This document shows positions 8,076 to 17,007 of a stretch of DNA of 64,000 nucleotides, piece by piece (position 1 is the stretch's first letter; each line of letters begins with the position of its first letter). This DNA is from Trebonia sp050013875 (GTDB taxonomy: Bacteria > Actinomycetota > Actinomycetes > Streptosporangiales > Streptosporangiaceae), in assembly GCA_050013875.1 (NCBI GenBank), contig JBEKEK010000005.1, positions 1 through 64,000 of the forward strand, read 5' to 3'. The position numbers were made by a program, and so were the translations under genes. Under the pieces are notes generated by a model. It was not told the DNA's origin. It saw only the letters and a program-made list of their open reading frames with translations, and did not search any database.

Positions 8076-9056
8076 GTGAGTGCTGAGTTTCCTGAGGTTA
8101 GGCCGCGGCGGCTGCGCGGGACCAAGGCGCTGCGGGCCATGGTGGCGGAGACCGCGCTGCGGCCCGCCGAGCTGGTGCTCCCGGTGTTCATCAAGGAGGG
8201 CCTGGCGGACCCGCGGCCGATCAGCTCGATGCCCGGTGTGCTCCAGCACACCAGGGAGTCGCTGCGCAAGGCGGCCGCGGCGGCGGTCGAGGCCGGCGTC
8301 GGCGGCGTCATAGTGTTCGGCGTGCCCGCGGACAAGGACGGCGCCGGCAGCGGCGCCGACGACCCCGAGGGCATCTCGCAGGTCGCGATCGCCGACCTGC
8401 GGTCCGAGGTCGGCGACGACCTGGTCATCATGGCGGACCTGTGCCTGTGCGAGTACACCGATCACGGGCACTGCGGCATCGTCACCGCGGATGGCTACGT
8501 GGACAACGACGCGACGCTTGAGCGGTACGCGTCCACGGCCATCGCGCAAGCCCGGGCGGGGGCGCACATGGTGGCGCCAAGCGGCATGATGGACGGCCAG
8601 GTCGGGGCGATCAGGAAGGCGCTCGACGGCGCCGGCTTCCGTAACATCCCGATCTGCGGCTACTCAGCGAAGTACGCCTCGGCGTTCTACGGCCCGTTCC
8701 GCGAGGCGGCCGAGGGCGCCCCCAAGTTCGGCGACCGCGCCACCCACCAGCAGGACCCGGCCAACGTGCTCGAGGCGCTGAAGGAGGTCGGACTTGACCT
8801 GGCCGAGGGCGCGGACATGGTGATGGTCAAGCCGGCCCTCAGCTACCTCGACGTGATCCGCCGGGTCGCTGACACGGTCCAGGTCCCGGTGGCCGCGTAC
8901 CAGGTCAGCGGCGAGCTCGCGATGGTCGAGGCGGCCGCCGCCAATGGCTGGGTCGACCGCGACAAGGCCATCATGGAGACCCTCACCTCCATCCGCCGCG
9001 CGGGCGCGTCGGTCATCCTCACCTACTGGGCCACCGAGGTCGCGCAAAAGCTGTAG
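8076..9056 (+). CDS. hemB: Delta-aminolevulinic acid dehydratase (porphobilinogen synthase)
   Basis: A 326-residue enzyme that condenses two 5-aminolevulinates into porphobilinogen. Two active-site lysines are visible, Lys199 in YSAKYASAFYGPF and Lys252 in MVMVKPALSYLDVI. The metal-binding stretch MADLCLCEYTDHGHCG has the three cysteines of the zinc type. The start chosen is GTG at 8076 after GGAGAG, which gives the standard N-terminus RPRRLRGTKALRAMV. An in-frame upstream start at 7956 lies inside hemD and is unlikely. It lies 28 bases after hemD and so probably shares the operon. Confidence 0.96.
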   Translation: MSAEFPEVRPRRLRGTKALRAMVAETALRPAELVLPVFIKEGLADPRPISSMPGVLQHTRESLRKAAAAAVEAGVGGVIVFGVPADKDGAGSGADDPEGISQVAIADLRSEVGDDLVIMADLCLCEYTDHGHCGIVTADGYVDNDATLERYASTAIAQARAGAHMVAPSGMMDGQVGAIRKALDGAGFRNIPICGYSAKYASAFYGPFREAAEGAPKFGDRATHQQDPANVLEALKEVGLDLAEGADMVMVKPALSYLDVIRRVADTVQVPVAAYQVSGELAMVEAAAANGWVDRDKAIMETLTSIRRAGASVILTYWATEVAQKL

Positions 9057-9244
9057 TGAGCGTCTCCGTTGCCGCCAGCTACCTGGCGGCCCACCGAAGC
9101 CGCGCAAGCGCGCCGTCGCCGTCTACGAGCGGTTAACGCCCTGTTCTGAGGACTTTCAGAGGCAATGCGTGGCGGGCGTCACGGTCATCCGGTCTTGGTG
9201 AGGGGGCCGGCGGCGGTAGCATTTCGGCTATCCCACCCGACCGC

Positions 9245-9994
9245 ATGAGCGGATGCTTTGGCATATCCGTCGGCGGAGTGGGGTCGAGGACCACTAGGAG
9301 TTCGGGGCCCGAGATGGTAGCGATGATGCGGCGACGAAGCCGACGCAGGTCGGCACAGCGGCCGCCTGAGCTGGGCGCGGCGGCACTCGAGTACGCCTCC
9401 ATGGGCTGGTCGGTATGCCCGGGGGCGCATCCAAGCAACGGGCTGGACGGGATCGGGATGGAGGAGCCGGGACGGGCCTGCTCGTGTGACCGGGTCGGCT
9501 GTCCGGCACCCGGCGGGCACCCGGTGTCACCGACCTGGCAGATGCAGGCGACGGTAGACAGCGCGGCTATAGCAGAGTGGTGGGAAACCCGCCCGGAGGC
9601 GAACGTGATACTCGTCACCGGGCGGGTTTTTGACGTTCTGGACGTCCCCGCCGTGGCCGGGGCGAACGCGCTCGCCCGGATGGCGGCGGCCGAGGTCGAG
9701 ACCGGGCCGGTGGCGGTGCAGGGCGCGGACCGGATGCTTTTCTTCGTCGTCACCAGGGGCGCCCCGGCCGACGAGGACGAGTGGTGGTCCTGCGGGCTTG
9801 ACTCCTCGCCGGACATGTTCACCCAGACCGAGGCGCTGCGCTGGCACTGCCGGGACAGCTACGTGCTCGCACCGCCCTCCCGGTACGGCAACGGCCAGGA
9901 CGTACGCTGGGTCAGGGAGCCAGCGGGGCAACCGCTGCCCGACGCGCTGCGGCTGCTCGAATTCCTGGTTGACGCCTGCGAGGAAGAAGGCTAG
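9245..9994 (+). CDS. Bifunctional DNA primase/polymerase-like domain protein
   Basis: A 249-residue protein that resembles actinobacterial proteins annotated as bifunctional DNA primase/polymerase N-terminal domain. Supporting features are AALEYASMGWSVCPGAHPS, the Cys cluster CSCDRVGCPAPGGHPVSPTW, and a core with ILVTGRVFDVLDV in place of the usual acidic motif, then YVLAPPSRYGNGQDVRWV. No helicase domain follows, so it is a stand-alone domain. The acidic catalytic residues are not clearly conserved, so enzymatic activity is doubtful. It lies 4 bases before hemL. ATG 9245 is used because FGISVGGV looks conserved. ATG 9314 is an alternative. Confidence 0.68.
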   Translation: MSGCFGISVGGVGSRTTRSSGPEMVAMMRRRSRRRSAQRPPELGAAALEYASMGWSVCPGAHPSNGLDGIGMEEPGRACSCDRVGCPAPGGHPVSPTWQMQATVDSAAIAEWWETRPEANVILVTGRVFDVLDVPAVAGANALARMAAAEVETGPVAVQGADRMLFFVVTRGAPADEDEWWSCGLDSSPDMFTQTEALRWHCRDSYVLAPPSRYGNGQDVRWVREPAGQPLPDALRLLEFLVDACEEEG

Positions 9995-9997
9995 TCC

Positions 9998-11296
9998 GTG
10001 TCTGCTGACCGCTCCGCCGAACTGTTCGCCCGTGCTGTTGAGGTGACCCCGGGGGGCGTGAACTCGCCGGTTCGCGCCTTCGGGCCGGTCGGCGGGGTGC
10101 CCAGGTTCATCGAGCGCGGGGCCGGGCCGTATCTGTTCGACGTGGACGGCCATCAGTACGTGGACCTCGTCTGCTCCTGGGGTCCGATGATCCTCGGGCA
10201 CGCCTACCCGTCGGTGGTGGCCGCCGTGTCGGACGCGCTAGTGCGCGGCACGTCGTTCGGCGCGGCCACTCCTGGTGAGGTTGAGCTGGCCGAAGAGATC
10301 ATCGCGCGGGCGCCGGTCGAGCAGGTCAGGCTGGTCAACTCGGGCACCGAGGCCACCATGTCCGCGCTCCGGCTGGCCCGGGGCTACACCGGCCGGTCGC
10401 TGGTGCTGAAGTTCGCTGGGTGCTACCACGGGCACGTGGACGCGCTGCTGGTCGCGGCCGGGTCCGGGGTGGCCACCCTCGGGCTGCCTGACACGCCCGG
10501 GGTGACCGGGGCGTCCGCCGCCGACACGGTGGTGCTGCCGTACAACGACGCGGCGGCCGTCAGCGGGCTGTTCGCGGCGCGCGGCGGTGAGATCGCCTGC
10601 GTGATCACCGAGGCCTGCCCGGCCAACATGGGCGTGGTACCGCCCGCCCCCGGCTTTAACCAGCTGCTCAGGTCGCTCTGCGACGATTCCGGTGCCCTGT
10701 TGATCATGGACGAGGTGCTCACCGGCTTCCGGGTCTCGCCGTCCGGCTGGTACGGGCTCGACGGGGTGCGCGGTGACCTGGTCACGTTCGGCAAGGTGAT
10801 GGGCGGCGGGCTGCCCTGCGCCGCGTTCGGCGGCCGGGCCGAGATCATGTCCAGGCTCGCCCCCGTCGGCCCCGTCTACCAGGCGGGCACGCTGTCGGGC
10901 AACCCACTGGCGACCGCGGCCGGCCTGGCCACGCTGCGCGCCTGCGGGCCGGAGGTGTACGACGCGGTCGACTTGTTCGCCGGCGCGCTCGCCAAGCTTG
11001 TCTCGGCCGAACTCGCGGCGGCCGGGGTGCCGCACTACCTGTCGGCCGCCGGCAGCCTGTTCACGGTCTTCCTTGGCCGCACAGAACCGGTGACCAACTT
11101 CGCTGACGCCAAGGACCAGTCCACCGCGGCGTACTCCGCATTTTTCCACGCCATGCTCGACGGCGGCGTCTACCTCCCGCCGTCCGCTTTCGAGGCCTGG
11201 TTCACCTCCGCCGCCCACGGCGAGGACGAGCTCTCCCGCATCTCCGACGCCCTGCCCGCGGCGGCGCGGGCAGCCGCGGCGGCGCTGGGCGCTTAG
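9998..11296 (+). CDS. hemL: Glutamate-1-semialdehyde 2,1-aminomutase
   Basis: A 432-residue PLP enzyme that turns glutamate-1-semialdehyde into 5-aminolevulinate, the step after HemA. The PLP lysine is Lys266 in VTFGKVMGGGLP. Further motifs are TPGGVNSPVRAF, VNSGTEATMSALRLAR, KFAGCYHGHVD, LLIMDEVLTGFR and YQAGTLSGNPLA, all typical of the family and distinct from other class III aminotransferases. The GTG at 9998 follows GAGGAAGAAGG and lies four bases after the preceding gene. With hemA, hemC, hemD and hemB upstream, the window holds the pathway from glutamyl-tRNA to uroporphyrinogen III. Confidence 0.96.
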   Translation: MSADRSAELFARAVEVTPGGVNSPVRAFGPVGGVPRFIERGAGPYLFDVDGHQYVDLVCSWGPMILGHAYPSVVAAVSDALVRGTSFGAATPGEVELAEEIIARAPVEQVRLVNSGTEATMSALRLARGYTGRSLVLKFAGCYHGHVDALLVAAGSGVATLGLPDTPGVTGASAADTVVLPYNDAAAVSGLFAARGGEIACVITEACPANMGVVPPAPGFNQLLRSLCDDSGALLIMDEVLTGFRVSPSGWYGLDGVRGDLVTFGKVMGGGLPCAAFGGRAEIMSRLAPVGPVYQAGTLSGNPLATAAGLATLRACGPEVYDAVDLFAGALAKLVSAELAAAGVPHYLSAAGSLFTVFLGRTEPVTNFADAKDQSTAAYSAFFHAMLDGGVYLPPSAFEAWFTSAAHGEDELSRISDALPAAARAAAAALGA

Positions 11297-11622
11297 CCGG
11301 GCCGGGATGCGGGAGCTGCGCGGCAACCGCGTCGGCTGACCGAGGTCATCGCCGGCCGGCGCCGCTACATCGAAGTCATCGTCTTAATCGTGTCACCTCT
11401 GACGCAATCCTCCAGTAGATTACGGACTGTTGCTCGTTGTTTACCGATTGCACTCGGGTGAACGCGTGCGCGCCTGCTGAGGCTGCCCCGTTGCCGCCTC
11501 TACGCTGATTTTTCTGGCCTTGCCGGCGGGAGCGAGCAGCAGCCCGGACATCCACGGCCTTCGCCGGGAGGAGCGGACCAGCGGCCTGTCATTCACGCCT
11601 ATCGATCCGGGGAGAATCGGTC
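11297..11622. other. Intergenic region between hemL and a membrane protein gene
   Basis: A 326-base stretch with no ORF I would support. It contains a ribosome-binding sequence GGGGAG at 11609-11614 for the next gene and an AT-richer block near 11405-11450 that could hold its promoter. No clear terminator hairpin was seen. Confidence 0.5.
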
Positions 11623-13671
11623 ATGCGCGGGACCCGGGATAGCGGGGAGCACGCCCTAACGGACGGGACGGTCAGCGAGGACTGGCCCACTGAGCGGACG
11701 ATCCCGATCCGGTGGGGGCTCGTGCGGCACGCGCACGCCAAACCGCGGAAAACCGGCTGGCTCCCGGCCTCCCGGCCCCGGCCTGCCGCCATCGCCCGGC
11801 TCGCGCTCATCCCGGCCAGCGCCGTCACCGGCGTCGCCCTCACCTGGGCGGCCTTGCGCATGTCGGTCGAGGGGCAGTCCTACGCGGACGCGATAGCCGT
11901 GTTCCTGACGGGCATGCTGCTGATCTTCGCGCCCGCCGCGGTGCGCGCGGTCATGCGGAGCACTCCCCGGGCGGAGCGGGTCGCTGCCGTCCTCACCGTC
12001 GGCGCCGCCATGTACCTGATCAAGATCGCGATGTCGCCGCAGGAGTTCACGTGGTTTGACGAGTACATCTGGACGGTCTCCACCGACGGCATTCTCTCCA
12101 GCGGGAGGATATTCGGGGCCAACCCGCTGCTGTCGACGGCCGCCTACTATCCGGGTCTCGCGGCCGCCACCGCGGGCCTGATACAGGTCACGGGGCTGGG
12201 CCTCTTTCCCGCCGGGCTGATCGTCATCGGCGCGGCCCGGCTGCTTATCTGCGGGTGCATGTTCGCGATAGCCGAGCAGCTCACCAGGTCGCAGCGGGCG
12301 GCTGGCGCCGCCGCGCTGATGTACGCGGCCAACCCGCTGTTGCTGTGGGACTCGTACTATTCCTACGAGAACCTGGCTCTGCCGCTCGCGTTCCTTGCCG
12401 TGTGGTGGGTGATCCGGTCGCGGGGCCGGGGCCGGGGCGTGCACGCGGTCACCGCCGTCGTGATCGCGGCGGTTATCGTTACGCACCACATAGCCGCGCT
12501 CGCGCTCGCCATCGTGTTCACGGGCTGGTGGGCGGCCTCCATGGTGGTGCGCTCGCCGGCCAGAGAGCGCTGGCTGGCGGGGGTGCTCGCGGCCGCGACC
12601 TGGGCGGGCTTCCTGCTGTGGTTGCTGCTCGTCGCCCGGCCGGCCTGGGCCTATCTGGTCGGGCAGAACGTGGCACCGGGGCTGGCGCAGCTCAGCGGGG
12701 TGGTCTCGGGGAAGACAGCGGCGCGGCAGTTGTACTCGGGCGGCGGCGGCTCCGCGCCGCCGCCGGAGTGGTGGACGCTGGCCGGGTTCGTGTCGATCAG
12801 CGTGATCATGATGATGCTGCCCCCCGCGCTGTGGCGGGCGTGGAAGCTGCTGCGCAAGCGGGGCACGCCGGCCAGGGCGCCGCTGGCCGCCGCCGCGGTC
12901 GCGGCGGCCTGCTACCCGCTGACGCTGCTGCCCCGGCTCACCACCCTGGGCGGGGCACTGTCGTCGCGCACGTCGGAGTACGAGTTCGCGGCGCTCGGCC
13001 TCCTGGTCGGCGTCCTGTCCCTGCCCGCGGCGTCCGGCCAGGCCCGGTCGCGGCTGGCGCGGGCGGCCCGCGCCTGGTGGGACGGGCGGGTCGGGACCGT
13101 GACCATCTCGCTGCTGATAGTGCTGGTGTTCGCGGGCGGGATCACGATCGGCCGCGGCTACCTGGCGTTGCTGCCGACGCCGGCGGGCACGGTCAGCTAC
13201 CCGTCGATCCCGCAGCCGGACGCCTGGAAGGCGGCGGCGTGGGCACGCGCCAGGCTCGGCCCTGACCGGCCGTTCGCCGCGAGCGTGACCGACGCGTTCG
13301 CGCTCGCCATCGACGGGGAGAACCCGGTGGACGGCGACCGGACGTTCGGGATGTTCTTCGCTACGACGCTGGCCGCCGCCGTGCCGTGGATCCGGAAGTC
13401 CGGGGTGCGGTACGTGCTCGTCGACTGGCAGCTGACCACCCTGCCGCCCCCTCCCGGGTTTGGCGACTACATCAGCAACTACGAGCCCGATTCCAGCCTC
13501 GGTGCGGGGGCTCTCCCGGCTGCCGATCTGGCGAAGTTCACCGGGCCGTGCGTCCGCGTGCTCGCGCGGTTCGGCAGCATCAGCGTGGTCGACGTGGCGG
13601 GCATCGAGGACGGGAGCTGCGTGCCTGGGCAGGCGTCCGGAAAGGGGCACGCTGATGCCCGCCATCCGTGA
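11623..13671 (+). CDS. Polytopic membrane protein, possible GT-C-like glycosyltransferase
   Basis: A 682-residue protein with roughly a dozen hydrophobic segments (for example FLTGMLLIFAPAAVRAVM, AVVIAAVIVTHHIAALALA, TISLLIVLVFAGGITIG). An acidic stretch early in the sequence (FTWFDEYIWTVSTDGIL) is followed by a C-terminal soluble part (residues about 525-682). This layout is seen in GT-C glycosyltransferases and related actinobacterial membrane proteins, but no diagnostic motif was identified. The ATG at 11623 follows GGGGAG with eight bases. The 3' end overlaps the next small membrane protein gene by 17 bases, so the two are coupled. It resembles the large membrane protein encoded at 45821-47998 in overall plan. 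Confidence 0.7.
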   Translation: MRGTRDSGEHALTDGTVSEDWPTERTIPIRWGLVRHAHAKPRKTGWLPASRPRPAAIARLALIPASAVTGVALTWAALRMSVEGQSYADAIAVFLTGMLLIFAPAAVRAVMRSTPRAERVAAVLTVGAAMYLIKIAMSPQEFTWFDEYIWTVSTDGILSSGRIFGANPLLSTAAYYPGLAAATAGLIQVTGLGLFPAGLIVIGAARLLICGCMFAIAEQLTRSQRAAGAAALMYAANPLLLWDSYYSYENLALPLAFLAVWWVIRSRGRGRGVHAVTAVVIAAVIVTHHIAALALAIVFTGWWAASMVVRSPARERWLAGVLAAATWAGFLLWLLLVARPAWAYLVGQNVAPGLAQLSGVVSGKTAARQLYSGGGGSAPPPEWWTLAGFVSISVIMMMLPPALWRAWKLLRKRGTPARAPLAAAAVAAACYPLTLLPRLTTLGGALSSRTSEYEFAALGLLVGVLSLPAASGQARSRLARAARAWWDGRVGTVTISLLIVLVFAGGITIGRGYLALLPTPAGTVSYPSIPQPDAWKAAAWARARLGPDRPFAASVTDAFALAIDGENPVDGDRTFGMFFATTLAAAVPWIRKSGVRYVLVDWQLTTLPPPPGFGDYISNYEPDSSLGAGALPAADLAKFTGPCVRVLARFGSISVVDVAGIEDGSCVPGQASGKGHADARHP

Positions 13672-14032
13672 CCCTGACCTGGCGGCCGGTCTGGCCGGCG
13701 CGGCCGGGATGCTGGCCGTGGTGCCGGGCATGCCCAGCCCGCTGCGGGTGCTGCTCGGTGCCCCGCTCCTGCTCTTCTGGCCCGGCTTCGCGGTGGTCCG
13801 CGCGGTCCTTCCGCGCGGGACGCTGTCCCGCGGCGAGATGCTGCTGGCCGGGCCAGGGGTAAGCATGGCGTTGTCGGTGTGCGCGGCGGTGCTGCTCGGG
13901 GCCTCCGTCGGCCTGTCCGGGCTGGCGCTGGCGGCGTTCCTTGGCGGCATCACGGTGGCAGCGTCGGCCGGAGCCCGGAGCCGGCGGCGGAGCGGCACCG
14001 CAACCGGCCGCCACCGGTCCCGCGGGGGATAA
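13655..14032 (+). CDS. Small membrane protein (DUF1616-like)
   Basis: A 125-residue protein with three or four hydrophobic helices (LAGAAGMLAVVPG, LRVLLGAPLLLFWPGFAVVRAVLP, VSMALSVCAAVLLGASVGL) and a basic C-terminal tail. The phrase GAPLLLFWPGFAVVRAVLP resembles the N-terminal part of DUF1616 membrane proteins, which are usually much longer. The ATG at 13655 lies inside the end of the upstream membrane-protein gene and follows GGAAAGGGG, so translation is coupled. Function is unknown. It may be a partner of the larger protein. Confidence 0.65.
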   Translation: MPAIRDPDLAAGLAGAAGMLAVVPGMPSPLRVLLGAPLLLFWPGFAVVRAVLPRGTLSRGEMLLAGPGVSMALSVCAAVLLGASVGLSGLALAAFLGGITVAASAGARSRRRSGTATGRHRSRGG

Positions 14033-14056
14033 CAGTGGCAGTAGGCTGGCGGGGCC

Positions 14057-14689
14057 ATGGCTGAGATCACTGTTGTTCACCTGCTTAGGCACGGTGAAGT
14101 GCACAACCCGGACCACGTCCTGTACGGGCGGCTACCCGGGTACCACCTGTCGGCCAACGGGCGGATGATGGCCGCCGCGGCTGCCGACTACTTCGACGGG
14201 CGGCCGGTCGCCGCCGTCTTCGCCTCCCCGCTTGAGCGGGCGCAGGAGACCGCGCAGCCGGTGGCCGAGCGCCTCGGGCTCCCGATCATCACCGACGACC
14301 GGCTGATCGAGTCGGGGAACGTGCTCGAGGGCAAGTCCGTCAGCCTGGCCAGCCTCGGGCTGAACCCGCTGAACTGGCGGTACCTGTGGAACCCGTTCCA
14401 GCCGTCCTGGGGCGAGCCGTACACCCAGGTGGTCGGGCGCGTCCGCCAGGTCGTCGACCGGGCCAGGGACGCCAGCCGGGGCCGGGAGGCGGTCTGCGTC
14501 AGTCACCAGCTGCCGATCTGGGTGAGCCGCCTGGCCGCCGAGCACCGGCGCCTGTGGCACAACCCGAGCAGCCGCCAGTGCGCGCTCGGCTCGGTCACCA
14601 GCCTGACCTTCGAGGGAGACCAGCTCACGGGCGTTTCCTACGCGGTGCCGCCCCGGCAGCAGGTGGCCGACGCGGATAGGGCACAATAG
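14057..14689 (+). CDS. Histidine phosphatase family protein
   Basis: A 210-residue cytoplasmic phosphatase of the phosphoglycerate-mutase-like branch. The catalytic RHG motif is in VVHLLRHGEVHNPD. The second-helix motif is FASPLERAQETAQPVAERLG, and the late His is in AVCVSHQLPIWV. The substrate cannot be read from sequence. It sits just upstream of the cytochrome c maturation genes, an arrangement common in actinobacteria. The ATG is at 14057, 24 bases after the small membrane protein gene. Confidence 0.88.
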   Translation: MAEITVVHLLRHGEVHNPDHVLYGRLPGYHLSANGRMMAAAAADYFDGRPVAAVFASPLERAQETAQPVAERLGLPIITDDRLIESGNVLEGKSVSLASLGLNPLNWRYLWNPFQPSWGEPYTQVVGRVRQVVDRARDASRGREAVCVSHQLPIWVSRLAAEHRRLWHNPSSRQCALGSVTSLTFEGDQLTGVSYAVPPRQQVADADRAQ

Positions 14690-14729
14690 TCCGAGTACTA
14701 CCCCCTGTAGGAGACGATAGGGAAGTACC

Positions 14730-15320
14730 GTGTTCAAGGGAACTGCCGTGTTCAGAGCGAAGCGCCGCACGGTCGTCACCACGGCGGCCGCTGTCTTCGT
14801 GCTGCTGGTCGCGGCCGTGGCGGTCACGGTGCTTACCCAGGGGAACGGCCAGGCCAGCGATGGCAACATGGTCGCTTACCCGGCCGGGCAGCGGCCGGCC
14901 GCGCCCCAGTTCACGGCGACCTCGCTGACCGGCACGCAGATCAACTTCGCGAGCTACCGCGGCAAGGTCGTGGTGCTCAACGTCTGGGGCTCCTGGTGCG
15001 CCCCCTGCCGGAGCGAGGGCCAGACGCTCAAGTACCTCGACGAGCAGTACGGCGCCGACGGCGTCGCCTTCCTCGGCGACGACATCGAGGACACCCCCAC
15101 CAGCGCGCTGGCCTTCCTGCGTAACGAGGGCATCACCTATCCGAGCGTGAACGACTCTAACGAGGCCGTGGAGCAGCGGCTCTCCCTGGCGGTGCCGATC
15201 GCCGCCACGCCCACGACCCTGGTCATCGACAAGACCGGGCACATCGCGGGGCTGATCGACGGGGCGGTCACGTACCCGCAGATCACCACCCTGCTGCAAG
15301 ACGCGGGGGTGACCAAGTGA
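14730..15320 (+). CDS. resA: TlpA/ResA-like membrane-anchored thiol-disulfide oxidoreductase
   Basis: A 196-residue thioredoxin-fold protein. Residues about 10-33 form a single membrane anchor (VVTTAAAVFVLLVAAVAVTV). The active site is WGSWCAPCRSE with Cys90 and Cys93, and the cis-Pro loop is AATPTTLVID. In cytochrome c maturation, ResA keeps apocytochrome CXXCH cysteines reduced outside the membrane. The GTG at 14730 is used, and GTG 14748 is an alternative. Its stop overlaps the resB start, so ResA and ResB are coupled. The usual electron donor gene ccdA is not next to it. Confidence 0.88.
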   Translation: MFKGTAVFRAKRRTVVTTAAAVFVLLVAAVAVTVLTQGNGQASDGNMVAYPAGQRPAAPQFTATSLTGTQINFASYRGKVVVLNVWGSWCAPCRSEGQTLKYLDEQYGADGVAFLGDDIEDTPTSALAFLRNEGITYPSVNDSNEAVEQRLSLAVPIAATPTTLVIDKTGHIAGLIDGAVTYPQITTLLQDAGVTK

Positions 15321-17002
15321 CCGATGTGCGCGCGCCCTCCGCGAAGGCAGTGCCCCAGTCAGAATCGGCGGACCTGGACCGCGAAGCGACGCGTGCGTTC
15401 GGCACAGGTCCCGGGGAACTAGCGGAGAGCGGCGGTGGCGGGACCTCGGAGCCGTCGGGGACCGGGGCCGGCTGGGGACGCTGGGCGTGGCGGCAGCTCA
15501 CCTCGATGCGGACCGCGCTCATCCTGCTCTTCCTGCTCGCGCTCGGCTCGGTGCCCGGCTCGATCCTGCCGCAGGAGGGGGCCGACCCGGCGTCGGTGAC
15601 GCAGTACTTCCAGTCGCACCCGTCGCTCGCGCCCTGGCTGAACCGCCTCGGGCTGTTCAACGTATTCGCGTCGCCCTGGTTCGCCGCGGTCTACCTGCTG
15701 CTGTTCGCCTCGCTGATCGGGTGCGTGGTGCCGCGGACGTTCAAGCTGGCCGGTTCGGCGCGGACGCCGCCGCCGCGCGCGCCGCGGAACCTGGCGCGGC
15801 TGCCGCACTCGGTGACCTACCCGTCCGCACTGGCGCCGGACGCGGCCGTCGACGCGGCCGCCACGGTGCTCGGCGGCCAGCGGTTCCGGCTCCGGCGCCC
15901 TGCCCCGGATGACCCCGGCCAGTGGGTCGCCGCCGAGAAGGGGTACCTGCGCGAGGTCGGCAACCTGCTCTTTCACCTGTCGCTGCTCGGCGTGCTGCTC
16001 TCGATCGCGCTCGGCGGGCTGTTCGGCTACAAGGCCGACGAACTGGTCGTCCAGGGCCCCAACAACGGGTTCAGCGACACCACCGCGGCGCTGGACGAGT
16101 TCCACCCGGGACGGCTGGTGTCGGGATCGGACCTCGCGCCGTTCTCGCTCACGCTCGACAATTTTTCGGCCAGCTACATCGACTCGGGTGGGTCGATCGG
16201 GCAGCCGCAGGCATTCAGCGCCAACGTGACCTACCACGCCACGCCGGGCAGTCCCGCGAAGAAGTACGACATCCAGGTGAACCACCCGCTGTCGGTGGAC
16301 TCGGTGAAGGTGTACCTGATCGGCCACGGGTACGCGCCGGAGTTCAAGGTGACCGGCCCCAACGGTGCCGCCTACAACCAGGCCACGCCGTTCATCCCGG
16401 CCAACGCCAACACGATGCTCTCCGATGGCGTGGTGAAGGCGCCGGACGCCTCGCTCGGCTTCATCGGCGTGTTCGTGCCGACCGCCTACACGACTCCCAA
16501 CGGGACGCTCGAGTCGATCTTCCCGGCCGCCAACAACCCGGTGGTGTCGCTGATCGGCTACTCAGGCAACCTCGGCATGAACTCGGACGCGTCGCAGAGC
16601 GTCTACCAGCTCGACACCACCCAGATGACGAAAATCTCCGGGTCGCCGCACCTGATGACGCCCGGGTCGACCTGGAAGCTGCCTGGCAAACTCGGTTCGA
16701 TCACCTACGAGGGGACCCAGCAGTGGGTGAGCCTCGAGATCACCTACGACCCGGGGCAGATTCCCGCGCTCGTCTTCGGCATGCTGGCGCTGGCCGGGCT
16801 CCTGCTGTCGTTCTTCGTGCGGCGGCGGCGGGTGTTCGTCCGGGCGGTACCGGGGCCGGGCGGCGTCGGCTCGGTCGTTACCGTCGGCGGCCTGACCAGG
16901 ACCGATGCCAGTGGCGGGTTCGAGGACGAATTCGCCACGCTGGCGGCCGACATCGCCGACGTATCTTCGCCGCCTAACAACCAGTCAGAAACGGGAGCGT
17001 GA
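15317..17002 (+). CDS. resB: Cytochrome c biogenesis protein ResB
   Basis: A 561-residue membrane protein of the ResB/Ccs1 family, which with CcsB forms the system II heme export and attachment complex. Transmembrane segments lie near residues 64-86 (MRTALILLFLLALGSVPGSI), 120-145, 215-240 and 475-500. A large extracytoplasmic domain lies between the third and fourth. The N-terminal SMRTALILLFLLALGSVPGS motif is typical. It starts at GTG 15317 overlapping resA, and its stop overlaps the ccsB region. The first 55 residues are a disordered acidic/Gly-rich extension. Confidence 0.93.
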   Translation: MTDVRAPSAKAVPQSESADLDREATRAFGTGPGELAESGGGGTSEPSGTGAGWGRWAWRQLTSMRTALILLFLLALGSVPGSILPQEGADPASVTQYFQSHPSLAPWLNRLGLFNVFASPWFAAVYLLLFASLIGCVVPRTFKLAGSARTPPPRAPRNLARLPHSVTYPSALAPDAAVDAAATVLGGQRFRLRRPAPDDPGQWVAAEKGYLREVGNLLFHLSLLGVLLSIALGGLFGYKADELVVQGPNNGFSDTTAALDEFHPGRLVSGSDLAPFSLTLDNFSASYIDSGGSIGQPQAFSANVTYHATPGSPAKKYDIQVNHPLSVDSVKVYLIGHGYAPEFKVTGPNGAAYNQATPFIPANANTMLSDGVVKAPDASLGFIGVFVPTAYTTPNGTLESIFPAANNPVVSLIGYSGNLGMNSDASQSVYQLDTTQMTKISGSPHLMTPGSTWKLPGKLGSITYEGTQQWVSLEITYDPGQIPALVFGMLALAGLLLSFFVRRRRVFVRAVPGPGGVGSVVTVGGLTRTDASGGFEDEFATLAADIADVSSPPNNQSETGA

Positions 17003-17007
17003 GGCTC

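Noticed and set aside
6173..8458. A 761-residue open frame on the minus strand across hemC, hemD and hemB.
   Set aside because: It is antisense to three certain genes, has Arg/Asp-rich filler sequence and no family motif, so it is a high-GC shadow.
11656..14070. An 804-residue open frame on the minus strand.
   Set aside because: It lies opposite two membrane-protein genes and has extreme Arg/Pro/Gly content without motifs, typical of a shadow.
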